Below are positions 24,949 through 33,263 of a DNA stretch of 64,000 bases, piece after piece (positions within the stretch are counted from its first letter, which is position 1; each line of letters starts with the position of its first letter). The DNA comes from Albimonas marina (lineage in GTDB: Bacteria; Pseudomonadota; Alphaproteobacteria; Rhodobacterales; Rhodobacteraceae). Location: contig NZ_JARHUC010000002.1 in assembly GCF_029223255.1 (NCBI RefSeq), positions 558,001 to 622,000 on the forward strand, in the 5' to 3' direction. A program made the position numbers and the translations under genes. Under the pieces are notes generated by a model that saw only the letters and a list, made by a program, of their open reading frames with translations, had not been told where the DNA came from and made no database searches.

Positions 24949-25481
24949 GCGGGCCTCCCGAACCGCGAGGCGACCTTGCCGACCGCGTCCTTGACGGTGT
25001 GCCCGCCCATGTAGAGGCCGAGGAACAGCGCGGTGAGGTTGAACAGCTCGCCCAGCGGCATCTGCGGCAGGGCGATCTTGAAGATCGCGTTCAGGACGTG
25101 GAGCACGATCACGTTCCAGAACCAGAGCGCGCCGATCCCGTACATGCCCAGCGGCCGCCACGCCCAGGTCCAGCGCGGCTCCCTCATCTCGGCGAGCAGC
25201 AGGGTGGTCTTCGACTCCAGCTCCGCCGCGTACAGGGCGATCAGCTCGGGCGCCTCGCGCTCGGCCGCGGCGACAGCGGCCTCGAGCTTGTCCGGCGCAT
25301 CGCGCTGCAGGTCGGGCAGCGCCTCCGGCTTCACGCCGGCATGGGTCGCGATGGAGCTGACGACGCCGGAGACGAGGCCGGCGTTCTCGGCTCCGATCCG
25401 CCCGGCGAGCACCCGCTCGATCAGGGGCGCACCGACCTGAGCGGCGACGGTGGCGAGCAGCGGGGCGATGACGGGCAGCAT
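24945..25481 (-). CDS. Holin (3-TM, gene-transfer-release type)
   Basis: A 178-residue protein that starts at 25481 behind GGAGG. The N-terminal half is a hydrophobic/Ala-rich helix region (PVIAPLLATVAAQVGAPLI) and an acidic amphipathic helix. Then come REPRWTWAWRPLGMYGIGA, a membrane helix near 130-147, and a second near 158-170. The RPRWTWAWRPL...-like junction is typical of the GTA_holin_3TM family. It should permit the lysozyme encoded directly upstream to reach the wall. Confidence 0.75.
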   Translation of the reverse strand: MLPVIAPLLATVAAQVGAPLIERVLAGRIGAENAGLVSGVVSSIATHAGVKPEALPDLQRDAPDKLEAAVAAAEREAPELIALYAAELESKTTLLLAEMREPRWTWAWRPLGMYGIGALWFWNVIVLHVLNAIFKIALPQMPLGELFNLTALFLGLYMGGHTVKDAVGKVASRFGRPA

Positions 25482-25483
25482 GA

Positions 25484-26404
25484 TCAGATCCTCCGCAGGC
25501 GGGCGGCGACGCCGGGAGCCTTGCCCTGGACCCGCGCGGCGAGCGCGTCGCGGTAGCTCCAGGCCAACCAGGCGAGGCGGGCGACGGCGAGCGCCACGAC
25601 CGCCCAGGCGACCCATTCGGCCCAGGCGGGGAAGTCGGCCGCCGCCGCGGCGGTCTCGGCGGCGATCGGCGCGGTGGTCCCGGCGCCGCCGCCGGCGACC
25701 GCGGCGGTCGCGACCTTCCGGCGGGCGTCGATCATGCGCTGGACGGTGGAGAGCGTGGCGCGCCCGATGATGCCGTCGACGGTCAGGTCATGGTCGGCCT
25801 GGAAGGCGCGCACCGCCTCCACCGAGACGCCCGAGAGCCCCTCGCCCGGATCGTAGCCCAGCGACGAGAGCGCCTCGCGCAGGGCGGCCACCTCGTCCGG
25901 GCCGAGCGGCACCACCTCGCGGGCGACGAGCGAAGCCGGATGCGGCACGGGAGGTTTGCCGTGGTACACGCCGAAGCGCAGCAGCGAGTACTCCTCCTCG
26001 CGGCGACGCTGCAAGCCGGGCAGCACCCTGCCGCCGCCATTGATCCAGAGAAGCATCTTCTCGCGGACTAGGTCCCATTCGCCGAGAACCCAGGCGTCGA
26101 CCCAGGAGGCCTTCGCGATGGCGCCGGTGTTCCAGTGGAAGCTGACGCCGGCATCGAACTCGTGCTGGTTCGCCATGGGCATCTCGGCCAGCACCGCGGG
26201 CTCGTAGTTCCGCGCCAGCGCCAGGGCGGTGAGGCGCGCCGATTCCTCGGCGGTGATCACCATGCCGGGCTTCGGATCGACCACCCCGGAGGCCTTCGTC
26301 AGGCCCGGGCCGATGGTCAAGACGCCGACGACGTCGCGATAGGCCTTGAGGACGACGCCCTCGTGCCGTTCCAGGAAGGTCACCCCTTCGGCGCTCGTGT
26401 GCAT
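25484..26404 (-). CDS. Endolysin: GH24 lysozyme with peptidoglycan-binding domain and C-terminal anchor
   Basis: A 306-residue muramidase. The GH24 triad is present with the T4-type spacing: Glu15 (RHEG), Asp24 (YRD) and Thr30 (LTIG). Residues about 165-220 form a PG_binding_1 domain (ALREALSSLGYDP...VRAFQADHDLTVDGIIGRATL). A hydrophobic helix at about 260-283 suggests membrane tethering at the C-terminus, which is unusual compared with N-terminal SAR endolysins. It heads the late transcript from the palindrome promoter 26443-26491; GGGGG lies 4 nt before the ATG. Confidence 0.9.
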   Translation of the reverse strand: MHTSAEGVTFLERHEGVVLKAYRDVVGVLTIGPGLTKASGVVDPKPGMVITAEESARLTALALARNYEPAVLAEMPMANQHEFDAGVSFHWNTGAIAKASWVDAWVLGEWDLVREKMLLWINGGGRVLPGLQRRREEEYSLLRFGVYHGKPPVPHPASLVAREVVPLGPDEVAALREALSSLGYDPGEGLSGVSVEAVRAFQADHDLTVDGIIGRATLSTVQRMIDARRKVATAAVAGGGAGTTAPIAAETAAAAADFPAWAEWVAWAVVALAVARLAWLAWSYRDALAARVQGKAPGVAARLRRI

Positions 26405-26442
26405 GTCGCCCCCGTCCGATGCGATCTCGAAATTCGGGGGTC

Positions 26443-26491
26443 AGTATGGCGATGCCGGCGCCGCAGCATCATCCGCAAGGGTTTGCGGATG
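26443..26491 (-). promoter_or_regulatory. Late promoter Plys with activator palindrome
   Basis: The dyad CATCCGCAA-N4-TTGCGGATG (26470-26491) starts 4 bp after the stop of the Mor/C-like gene. It is followed after exactly 21 nt by CATACT (26448-26443), a -10-like hexamer. The arms are identical to those of the site at 17802-17823; only the centre differs. This matches Mu, where C is encoded just before lys and activates Plys. Confidence 0.75.
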
Positions 26492-26495
26492 AGCC

Positions 26496-26873
26496 TCAGA
26501 TCAGGCGGGGCTGGCGGGGATCTCCGGCGGCGCGACGAGCGGCGCGGTCGAGCCAGCCGCGGACCGAGACGTCGGTGACGTGCAGTCTGCGGGCGATCTC
26601 CGCCTTGGGCAATCCCTGTTCGGCGAGGCGCTCGGCGAGCCAGGCCTTCGCGGTCGGGATCCGCCGCTGGCGATCGGAGCCGAGCGTCGCCGCCAGCTCC
26701 GCCGCCTTCTCTCGGCCGACGATCCGGGCGAGCCGAGAGGACCCGTTGGAGCTGGGCGAGAGGTAGACCTCGGAGCCGCCGAGCGCGAGAAGCACCTCGA
26801 CGGTCAGGTCGACGCCCAGCACCTGCACGTATGGGGCGACCGCTGATGGAGTGCCCGCGGGGACCTCAGCCAT
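26496..26873 (-). CDS. Mor/C-type late (middle) transcription activator
   Basis: A 125-residue protein with the Mor/C family layout: an N-terminal dimerisation part with LGGSEVYLSPSSNGSSRLARIVG (the GG..VY.P....S.R...I.G pattern) and a C-terminal helix-turn-helix (GLPKAEIARRLHVTDVSVRGWL). Mu Mor and C bind dyads as dimers and bend DNA to recruit RNA polymerase. This is the only such gene in the prophage, so it probably does both jobs. It overlaps the MT-A70 gene by 8 nt and directly precedes its likely target site. Confidence 0.85.
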   Translation of the reverse strand: MAEVPAGTPSAVAPYVQVLGVDLTVEVLLALGGSEVYLSPSSNGSSRLARIVGREKAAELAATLGSDRQRRIPTAKAWLAERLAEQGLPKAEIARRLHVTDVSVRGWLDRAARRAAGDPRQPRLI

Positions 26874-27438
26874 CGGCCGCCTCCCGGAACACGTGGGCCT
26901 TCGGGGCCCAGATCTCGCCCTCGGCCCAGGGCTCCGTGGCGAACAGCTCGCAGGCCCAGGCGTGGGGCAGCAGCCGGCGCAGCATCGCGCGCGCCTCGGG
27001 CGGCTTGCGGGAGTGCTCTCGGCGAAGGGCGTCGATGTGGTTGCGCACCGCGCGGTCGCGGATCTCCGGCGAGCCGAGGCTCGCGACGAGGAAGGGCTCC
27101 GTCGAGCTGCGCAGCAGGTAGCCTGTCCCGATGGCGACGCGCCCGTTCTTCGCCCGCTTCGTCCAGGCGCCGCCGGTCTTGTAGACGAAGCCCCAGGCCT
27201 CGATCACCTCCAGCGCCAACGACAGGTGCGGCCAGGTCGACCACAGGAACAGCAGGCAGTCCGGCCCCGCCAGGCGATGCACCGGCAGCGCCTTGATCTC
27301 TTCGATCGGCATCGTCTCGTAATGCGCCTCGGGGGAGCGGCCGTGGCCGGCCGCCGAGCGCATCTCGTAGGGCCACGGCGGGTCCGCCAGGATGGCCCCG
27401 TACTTCATCGGGACGAGGGGATCGAAGGGCCAGTTCAT
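26866..27438 (-). CDS. MT-A70-family adenine methyltransferase
   Basis: A 190-residue methylase with the catalytic DPPW (residues 19-22) in KYGAILADPPWPYE, the HYETMPIEEIKALPV motif and LLFLWSTWPHL. These are hallmarks of the MT-A70 clade of N6-adenine DNA methylases common in phages. The start at 27438 is chosen because it follows the upstream stop by 7 nt and gives the usual N-terminus; starts at 27486 or 27525 would overlap the upstream gene. It may shield phage DNA from restriction, in the way Mu uses mom. Confidence 0.85.
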   Translation of the reverse strand: MNWPFDPLVPMKYGAILADPPWPYEMRSAAGHGRSPEAHYETMPIEEIKALPVHRLAGPDCLLFLWSTWPHLSLALEVIEAWGFVYKTGGAWTKRAKNGRVAIGTGYLLRSSTEPFLVASLGSPEIRDRAVRNHIDALRREHSRKPPEARAMLRRLLPHAWACELFATEPWAEGEIWAPKAHVFREAADG

Positions 27439-27445
27439 CGGGGTT

Positions 27446-27643
27446 TCAACGGCCGTGAACTTGGGCGGAACGCTCGTCTTGACCATCGCTCTGAAGGTCG
27501 AGGTGGGCGGGCTCGGCCGCGGCATGGGCCTCGGCGCGGGCGAGGGCGCCGACGGGCTGGGCCATGCAGTGGGTGTAGATGGCGTGGGCGTAGAGGATGA
27601 CGCGGATCGCGTCCTCGCGCTGGGCGGGGGTCAGCTGGGTCAT
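27446..27643 (-). CDS. Small phage protein, unknown
   Basis: A 65-residue protein: a helical N-terminal half (TPAQREDAIRVILYAHAIYT) and an Ala/Glu/Asp-rich remainder. It is coupled to the upstream gene by ATGA and ends just before the methylase start. No family recognised. Confidence 0.55.
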   Translation of the reverse strand: MTQLTPAQREDAIRVILYAHAIYTHCMAQPVGALARAEAHAAAEPAHLDLQSDGQDERSAQVHGR

Positions 27644-27984
27644 CCCTGGCGCTCCTCGGGCTCGAGGGCGATGGGTCCGCCCGCCTCGCCGGCGGCGACC
27701 AGGCAGGCGCGGCCGTCCGGGGCAGCGGACAGCCAGGTCCAGCGGCCGCCCGGACTGGCCCAGGCCTCGGCCACGAAGCCGCGGACGTCGAGCCCGCGGA
27801 ACACGGGCGCCTCGCCGTGCGCGCGCAGCGCGGCGGCCATGGCGACGTACTCGCCGCAGACGACGGTCGCCTGGGCCTTCGCCGGCTTGACGGCGCAGCC
27901 GACCATCGCGACGGCGACCACAGCGGCCTCGATGGCGAGCGTGGGGATCACCCACCACCCGGGGCGGAAGTCTCGGTCGCACAT
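27640..27984 (-). CDS. Small exported or membrane-anchored phage protein, unknown
   Basis: A 114-residue protein with one hydrophobic segment (about residues 11-30, WVIPTLAIEAAVVAVAMVGCAV) followed by a small periplasmic-type domain with two further cysteines (VVCGEY and ACLVAAG). It lies in the early operon between GemA and the methylase. The export signal could be a lipoprotein-like Cys30, but a clear lipobox is absent. Function unknown. Confidence 0.6.
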   Translation of the reverse strand: MCDRDFRPGWWVIPTLAIEAAVVAVAMVGCAVKPAKAQATVVCGEYVAMAAALRAHGEAPVFRGLDVRGFVAEAWASPGGRWTWLSAAPDGRACLVAAGEAGGPIALEPEERQG

Positions 27985-27987
27985 GGC

Positions 27988-28635
27988 TCAGCCCTCCTGC
28001 GCCGCGCCTGCGCCCGCGCGGATGCGGGCGCCCCAGGCGTTGTTCACCGCGCGCCAGTCGAGCCGGCGCAGGGCGTGCAGGCCGCTGCGCGGCCCGGTGA
28101 TCTCGAAGAGGGCGGCCTCGAACTCGGGGGAGGGCATGGGGCCCTTCCACTCGGGCCGCAGGCGATACCACTGCGCGACGGCGATCTTCGCCCCGTGGTC
28201 CTTCAGCCAGTGCGGGCAGCTGGTCCCGTCGTCCCAGCGGACCCCGCCGTCGCGGGCGATCCAGGCCTTCAGGCCCTCGATCGCGCGTGCGGCCGCGGTG
28301 GCGTCGATCAGGAAGCGGGTGTGGTCGACGCGAGCCTGGCGCTTCACGAAGGCCAGCAGGGCGGCGTCCTCGCGGCTGCGCACCAGGCCGAGGTTCCAGG
28401 CCGCGATCCACAGCGCCTGCAGCTTGGGCGCGTAGGGCCCTTCCAGGCGCTTCCGGCCGCCGGCGGGGCGGAACCCCATCCGGCGCAGTTCGGCGACCAC
28501 GTCGGACTTCTCCGAAGGGGTCATGTCGCGGAGCCGGCGCTTGCCGGTCACACGCTCGTAGAGGGCGCGGCGATCGTCCTCCTCGGCGATGCCGAGCGCC
28601 CGGATCCCCGCGTAGATGGACTTCACCGCGCTCAT
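27988..28635 (-). CDS. gemA: GemA-like regulatory protein (Mu gp16, DUF1018)
   Basis: A 215-residue protein with the GemA N-terminus: YAGIRALGIAEEDDRRALYERVTGK, LRDMTPSEKSDVVAELRRMGF and PYAPKLQALWIAAWNLGLV. GemA of Mu changes host gene expression and DNA supercoiling. The C-terminal part has an HWLKDHGAK segment and a basic end. It sits in the early operon between DUF3164 and the small exported protein, as in related phages. Confidence 0.9.
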   Translation of the reverse strand: MSAVKSIYAGIRALGIAEEDDRRALYERVTGKRRLRDMTPSEKSDVVAELRRMGFRPAGGRKRLEGPYAPKLQALWIAAWNLGLVRSREDAALLAFVKRQARVDHTRFLIDATAAARAIEGLKAWIARDGGVRWDDGTSCPHWLKDHGAKIAVAQWYRLRPEWKGPMPSPEFEAALFEITGPRSGLHALRRLDWRAVNNAWGARIRAGAGAAQEG

Positions 28636-28639
28636 CGGC

Positions 28640-29314
28640 TCAGGCCTTCGCCAGGTCGATGGTCACGGCCTGCCACTCGCCCTCGCGGCTCTCGCGGCGG
28701 TAGCAGCGCACGTAGGTCTTCGAGCCGACCACCCGCATCGCGTCGCGGATCGCCACCATGGCCGAGAGCCAGCGCTCGTCCTGGATGTCCAGGCGCAGGA
28801 GCATGAAGATCTCGGCGCGGTTGATCTGGCCCGCCTTGTCGGTGTTGAAGGCGCGGGTGACGATGGCGCGGATCTCATCGCGGGCGTCGGCCGCCCACTC
28901 GTTGAGGCACTCGTCGACCAACTCCTTGGCGATCTGCAGCTGGGGGCCGAAGTCGATCCGGTCGGCGACCTGGACCACCACCTTCATCAGCCCGTCGTGG
29001 GTCATGAAGGTCTTGTTGCCCTTCGCGCCGCCCTTGGTCGCCTCGTACTCCTGCGCCAGCAGCGCCTCGAAGTCGCCGAGGTCCTCGAACGTGTGGGCCT
29101 TGAAGCGGGCGACCTGTTCGGAGAGGGCCACGGCATAGCCCATCACCTTGCGGACCGTCTCGTCCTCGAGCAGGTCCTGCGGCTTGATCAGCGAGACCGG
29201 GACGAGCTTGCCCTTCGCATCGGGCAGGTACTCGTCCGCGCCGACGCGCACGCGGCCGTCGGGGATCTCGGCGGGGGGCGTCGCGATGGCAGCGGCGGTG
29301 GGTTCGGGGGCCAT
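28640..29314 (-). CDS. DUF3164 phage protein
   Basis: A 224-residue protein of the DUF3164 type: PDAKGKLVPVSLIKPQDLLEDETV, the conserved KTFMTHDGLMKVVVQVADRIDFGPQL stretch (read in parts) and RAEIFMLLRLDIQDERWLSAM near the end. The family is a constant member of the Mu-like early region; its biochemical role is not known. It ends 4 nt before gemA. Confidence 0.85.
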   Translation of the reverse strand: MAPEPTAAAIATPPAEIPDGRVRVGADEYLPDAKGKLVPVSLIKPQDLLEDETVRKVMGYAVALSEQVARFKAHTFEDLGDFEALLAQEYEATKGGAKGNKTFMTHDGLMKVVVQVADRIDFGPQLQIAKELVDECLNEWAADARDEIRAIVTRAFNTDKAGQINRAEIFMLLRLDIQDERWLSAMVAIRDAMRVVGSKTYVRCYRRESREGEWQAVTIDLAKA

Positions 29315-29315
29315 G

Positions 29316-29708
29316 TCAGGTCTCCTTGCGGTCGGGGGTCTTGTTGCGGGGGCAGCGATTGCAGGCGCGGTTCATCCGCACCCACGTCGGGTTGACGGAG
29401 GCGAACTTGGTCGAGCGCTTGCGCCAGAGCTGGCACTCGTCCGTGGGCAGCCAGCCCAGGGTCGGGCAGTTCACGGCGTCGCCCATGAAGGCGCCGCGGA
29501 CGGCCTCCTCGACGGCCGCCAGGTCGCCGGGGTAGCTGTTGCGCAGCACCCGGCTCACCAGGCTCGGCGAGCGCTTCAGGCGGTCGCCGACCATGCGCTG
29601 GCTGGCGGCGGCGCACTCGCGGGCCAGCGCCTCGATCCAGTCGGGCAGCGGGTCGCCCCAGTGCTGGCGGGCGACGTCGAGCGGAGAGGGCGGCACGCGG
29701 GCGTTCAC
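29316..29708 (-). CDS. HTH protein with C-terminal Cys cluster
   Basis: A 130-residue protein from a GTG start that overlaps the upstream stop (GTGA). Residues 25-70 form a helix-turn-helix-like segment (ASQRMVGDRLKRSPSLVSRVL). The C-terminal half has four cysteines in the arrangement NCPTLG...DEC...ACNRCPRN, a likely zinc or iron-sulfur site. Similar HTH plus CP.LG cysteine proteins occur in alphaproteobacterial transposable phages. Probably a DNA-binding early regulator. Confidence 0.7.
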   Translation of the reverse strand: MNARVPPSPLDVARQHWGDPLPDWIEALARECAAASQRMVGDRLKRSPSLVSRVLRNSYPGDLAAVEEAVRGAFMGDAVNCPTLGWLPTDECQLWRKRSTKFASVNPTWVRMNRACNRCPRNKTPDRKET

Positions 29709-30301
29709 GACACGGCCTCTTCGGTCTTGGGAGAGACGGTCTCGCCGGTGTTGGGGTCCTCGAGCGTCCCGTCTCGGCGGATGCGCGGCGGCCGGGGGCC
29801 GGTGTCGCGGACCAGGACGTAGCGGACCTCCCCGCTGCCAGAGCGACGCGGCAGCGGACGCAGGTAGCCGGCCCGGGCGAGCCGGAGGCAGTACTTCTGG
29901 GCGCTCGACGGCGCGACGACGACGGGCGGCACGCTCGAATAGGCGGCGAGGTCCGTCGTGCTGAACTCGCGTGCGACCCGCATGGACCGCCACATGTTCA
30001 GTTGCCCCGATCCCTGCGAGGCGGGCGTCCCGTCGGCCCGCAGACGCGGCGCCTGCGGGCCCGCCTTGTGGGTGAGGCGGAAGCGCAGGCCGCGCTCGCC
30101 CTCCTCCCGGGCCGCGTAGCCGGCCAGCACCAGGCGGTCGGCCAGGTCCTTCACCGTCCAGCGGGGAATATCGGTCGCGCGGGTGATGTCGCGCACCGAC
30201 CAGTCGTCGTCGCCCTTCGCGCGCATAGCGGCCCAGATCGCCGCCCGGCGCTCCTCGGCCGTCATCTCCTGCGGCTTGCGCTGCGCGGTCCGCCGGCTCA
30301 T
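29705..30301 (-). CDS. Winged-helix early protein, unknown
   Basis: A 198-residue protein with two DNA-binding-like segments: DDWSVRDITRATDIPRWTVKDLADRLVLAGYA (about 32-63) and FSTTDLAAYSSVP...AQKYCLRLARAGYL (about 110-140). Both end in a basic wing, so it may be a tandem winged helix. It directly follows MuB (ATGA overlap) and belongs to the early operon. Possibly a helper of replication or regulation. Confidence 0.7.
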   Translation of the reverse strand: MSRRTAQRKPQEMTAEERRAAIWAAMRAKGDDDWSVRDITRATDIPRWTVKDLADRLVLAGYAAREEGERGLRFRLTHKAGPQAPRLRADGTPASQGSGQLNMWRSMRVAREFSTTDLAAYSSVPPVVVAPSSAQKYCLRLARAGYLRPLPRRSGSGEVRYVLVRDTGPRPPRIRRDGTLEDPNTGETVSPKTEEAVS

Positions 30302-31041
30302 CGCGCGATCCTCCGCGGCGCCGGCGCTTCGCCCGAGAAGAAGCGCTCGCCCGCGAAGTCGGCGAGGCCGACCTGCTTCTTGCCCATCCGCAGGCCGAAC
30401 TCCCGCACCCGGCCGAGGTTGATCGCGATGCGGCGCATGGAGGCGCGGGACTCGTCCAGCAGGCGCTCCTGCAGGTCGACGTCGAGATCGACGCCGCGGC
30501 TGTAGATCGGAACCAGGTGGCCCACGTCGTTGAGCGTCGCGGGCTCCGCGGCGACCCAGTCGGCCATGCGGCCGTGGACCCGCTCCCACTGCAGGAGCTT
30601 GATCGGCAGCTGCTCCTCGCCGATCAGGATCACCGTCGCGGCCGAGGACTCGTGGATGTCGCGCACCAGCTCGATCTTCTTCTGGTCGACCAGGTGATCG
30701 GCCTCGTCGATCAGAAGCGGCCGGCCGGAGCGCAGCAGGGACTCGGCGATCTGGTCGACCATGTCGGCGATGGTGCGGGCCGGCTGGACGCCGATGTCCT
30801 TCAGGATCGCCTCGCAGAGCTTCTTGCGCGTCCAGCAGCTCTTCACCTGGACGTGGTGCGCCCCGAAGCGGTTGACGGCGAACGCCGCGGCGGAGGTCTT
30901 CCCGTAGCCCGAGGGCCCGTGGAAGCAGGCCATGCCTGGCAGTCCGTCGAAGCGCGCCTGCACCCGCTCGATCAGCTCCGAAAGCGCCCGCACGTTGCGC
31001 AGGGGCGCGATGCTTCCGTAGGTCGGTGTGTCGTCCAACAT
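30298..31041 (-). CDS. MuB-like AAA+ ATPase (transposition target selection)
   Basis: A 247-residue AAA+ protein. Walker A is GPSGYGKT (42-49) and Walker B is LLIDEADHL (109-117). It has SCWTRKKLCEAIL and a C-terminal lid with helices (RRIAINLGRVREF). Start at 31041 precedes YGSIAPLRNVRALSELIERV, the usual N-terminus of MuB-like proteins lacking the extra HTH of Mu MuB. It should bind target DNA, stimulate MuA and give target immunity. The gene follows MuA by 59 nt. Confidence 0.9.
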   Translation of the reverse strand: MLDDTPTYGSIAPLRNVRALSELIERVQARFDGLPGMACFHGPSGYGKTSAAAFAVNRFGAHHVQVKSCWTRKKLCEAILKDIGVQPARTIADMVDQIAESLLRSGRPLLIDEADHLVDQKKIELVRDIHESSAATVILIGEEQLPIKLLQWERVHGRMADWVAAEPATLNDVGHLVPIYSRGVDLDVDLQERLLDESRASMRRIAINLGRVREFGLRMGKKQVGLADFAGERFFSGEAPAPRRIAR

Positions 31042-31100
31042 TGCTCTCGCCTCTTCTTGGTGCGCCGCCGGCCCGCTTGCGTCCCGGGCCGGCGGCTCGT

Positions 31101-33263
31101 TCACCCGCTTTGCCGGGCGTGGTTCGGGAAGACCCTGTCGAAGCCGTAGACCTCGACCATGCCGTCGAAGCTCCGGCACTCGGGGGTGCCGGCGTAGCCG
31201 TCGAGCCAGAAGCGATCGTCGGCGGAGATCTCGCCGCCGGCGGCGATCCGCCGGCGCAGGACGTGGGCGCGCAGGTAGCGCTCCTCGTCCGTTTCGGGGC
31301 GGGGCTTCGGCTTGTGCAGCGGAAAGGTCGCCACGAAGGCGGCCTGCCGAGCTTCTTCGGCGGGGTCCGGCTTCGCGGGCTCGAACGTCTGGCGGCGACC
31401 AGCGGCCTCGGCCGCAGCGTCCAGCGCCGGCGTGGCATGGGCCTCGCCTCGCTGCGGGAACGCGACCAGATCAGCCGAAGGTCGGCCGACGCCGCGCACC
31501 TCCAGCCGAGCCAGCTCCCGCAGCTCGCGCTTCTTGCCGCGGATCTCGGTCATGGCGCCCGCTTCGGCCGCCTTCTGCATCGCCTTGGCGCGCGCCAGCA
31601 CCTCGGCCGGATCGAGCCCGCGCAGTTCGGGGCAGATCGCCTCGCCCAGGAACGCGTCGCCCGAAGGCGTGAACAGCATCGCCCGGCCGAGGTCGTGGGG
31701 GTCCATGCGGACCAGCACGTCCATGCCGGGCTGAGCGCCCATCGGCAGGTACTGATGATGGTCGATCCGGACGCCCTGCTTGGTGACCCGCCGCAGGCCC
31801 CCGTTCGAGGCGAGCGGCGCGAGCAGCACGTCGAGCATCGCTTCGTCGGTCAGCCAGCGAACCGGCCCCGCGTAGGCCGCCGCCATCATGAAGGGCGTCC
31901 GCCGCCCGAGGCCCTCATGGGGCGTGTGGGCGAAGCGGTTCTCGGTCCAGTCGTCCGCCCAGGCCTGGAACTGCGCCAGGTCGAGCTGCACGTCGAAAAG
32001 CTCGACGTCGCTGGCGCCGAGACGGGCGTGGAATGCCTTGCGCCCCTCGATCCGCTTCCGGTCGGCGACCGAATGGCCGATGAAGCCCGGCATCACCTGC
32101 AGGTCGCGTTGGAACGTGCCGATCGTGCGCTCGACGATGCCCTTGGACTTCGGGTTGTAGGGCGGCGACAGCTCAACGTGGATGCCGGCGCTGTCGAACA
32201 GCTGACGGGTCTGGTGCGCGGTGAAGTCGGAGCCGTTGTCGGTGTGGATGCGCTCCGGCCACCCCCAGGTTTTGATGCACTTCCGCACGAGCAACCCGAC
32301 TGCGGACGCGCGGGGCGTCGGCGTGACCAGCACGATGGCCCGACGGGAGTAGACGTCGACCGCCATGTAGATCGAGGCGCGGCCGCTGGTGAGCATGATG
32401 TCCGCGGGCGAGGCGTCGATCTGCCAGACCTCGTTCAAGCGGTCTGCACGCTGCGTTCCGGTCGCGACGAACTCCACCTTCGAGCGGTAGCCGTCAGGGT
32501 CGGTCAGCCGCATCATCTCGTTGCGGTAGGTCTTCTTCCACTCGCCGACCGCGACCTGGAACATGCGCAGGCTGGGCAGCGGCACGCGCTTCAGTTCGCC
32601 CGTCGCCTCGTCCATCACCTCCAGCGAGGCGCCGTATTTCCGGGCGATCTGCTCGCGCAGCTGGCGGGCGTTGATCAACGGGTGCTTCGCCATCAGAGCC
32701 AGGGCAAGATTGCGGACCTCGCCGCCGTCGGCCCGGTCGAGAACGCCAGACCCTTTCGGTCGCCCCCGCCGCCCGGGCGCGGCGCCCTCAGCCGCGGCCT
32801 TGCGCCAGCGCGCCAGCGTGCGGGGCGAGAGGCTCTGCGCCTCGGCCCGCACCCAGCCGGGAAGGTCCACGCGGTCGCCGTTGAACAGCGCGCAGAATAT
32901 CGAATCTGAGGCCGTCTGGGACAGCAGCGTCTGCCAGCGGAACTTGTCGGCCAGCCGCACGATCACCCGCCGCGCGTCGAGCGCCGCGTCGACCGGGCCG
33001 TCGATCACCTCCAGGCGGACGTCCTCGTCGGTGACCTTCAGGTGATGGCTCAGCCAGGCGAGCTGCGCGGCAGGCGGCAGGAGGTCGACGTGGTACTCGA
33101 GTCCACCGCCCCCCTCCCGACCGCCGCGCAGGCGCGCCTGCGGGGTGGTCGCCCAGCCCTTGCGGTCGGCGAGGACGTTCACGCCCCGCTTGGTGGCAGG
33201 CATGCCAGGCATCAGCCCGGCCGCCGCCGCCTCCGCGATCTCCTGGGCCGAGAGCCACATCAT
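31101..33263 (-). CDS. MuA-like DDE transposase
   Basis: A 720-residue transposase. The N-terminus (WLSAQEIAEAAAAGLMPGMPATKRG) is the Mu-type winged-helix end-binding domain. The RNase H-like core has the triad Asp283 (WQIDASPAD), Asp342 (HTDNGSDF) and Glu378 (KSKGIVERTIG), a D-35-E spacing. The C-terminal Mu-type beta-barrel and a Lys/Arg/Glu-rich tail for MuB contact follow. It integrates and replicates the prophage by transposition. Start at 33263 overlaps the ParB-like stop. Confidence 0.95.
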   Translation of the reverse strand: MMWLSAQEIAEAAAAGLMPGMPATKRGVNVLADRKGWATTPQARLRGGREGGGGLEYHVDLLPPAAQLAWLSHHLKVTDEDVRLEVIDGPVDAALDARRVIVRLADKFRWQTLLSQTASDSIFCALFNGDRVDLPGWVRAEAQSLSPRTLARWRKAAAEGAAPGRRGRPKGSGVLDRADGGEVRNLALALMAKHPLINARQLREQIARKYGASLEVMDEATGELKRVPLPSLRMFQVAVGEWKKTYRNEMMRLTDPDGYRSKVEFVATGTQRADRLNEVWQIDASPADIMLTSGRASIYMAVDVYSRRAIVLVTPTPRASAVGLLVRKCIKTWGWPERIHTDNGSDFTAHQTRQLFDSAGIHVELSPPYNPKSKGIVERTIGTFQRDLQVMPGFIGHSVADRKRIEGRKAFHARLGASDVELFDVQLDLAQFQAWADDWTENRFAHTPHEGLGRRTPFMMAAAYAGPVRWLTDEAMLDVLLAPLASNGGLRRVTKQGVRIDHHQYLPMGAQPGMDVLVRMDPHDLGRAMLFTPSGDAFLGEAICPELRGLDPAEVLARAKAMQKAAEAGAMTEIRGKKRELRELARLEVRGVGRPSADLVAFPQRGEAHATPALDAAAEAAGRRQTFEPAKPDPAEEARQAAFVATFPLHKPKPRPETDEERYLRAHVLRRRIAAGGEISADDRFWLDGYAGTPECRSFDGMVEVYGFDRVFPNHARQSG

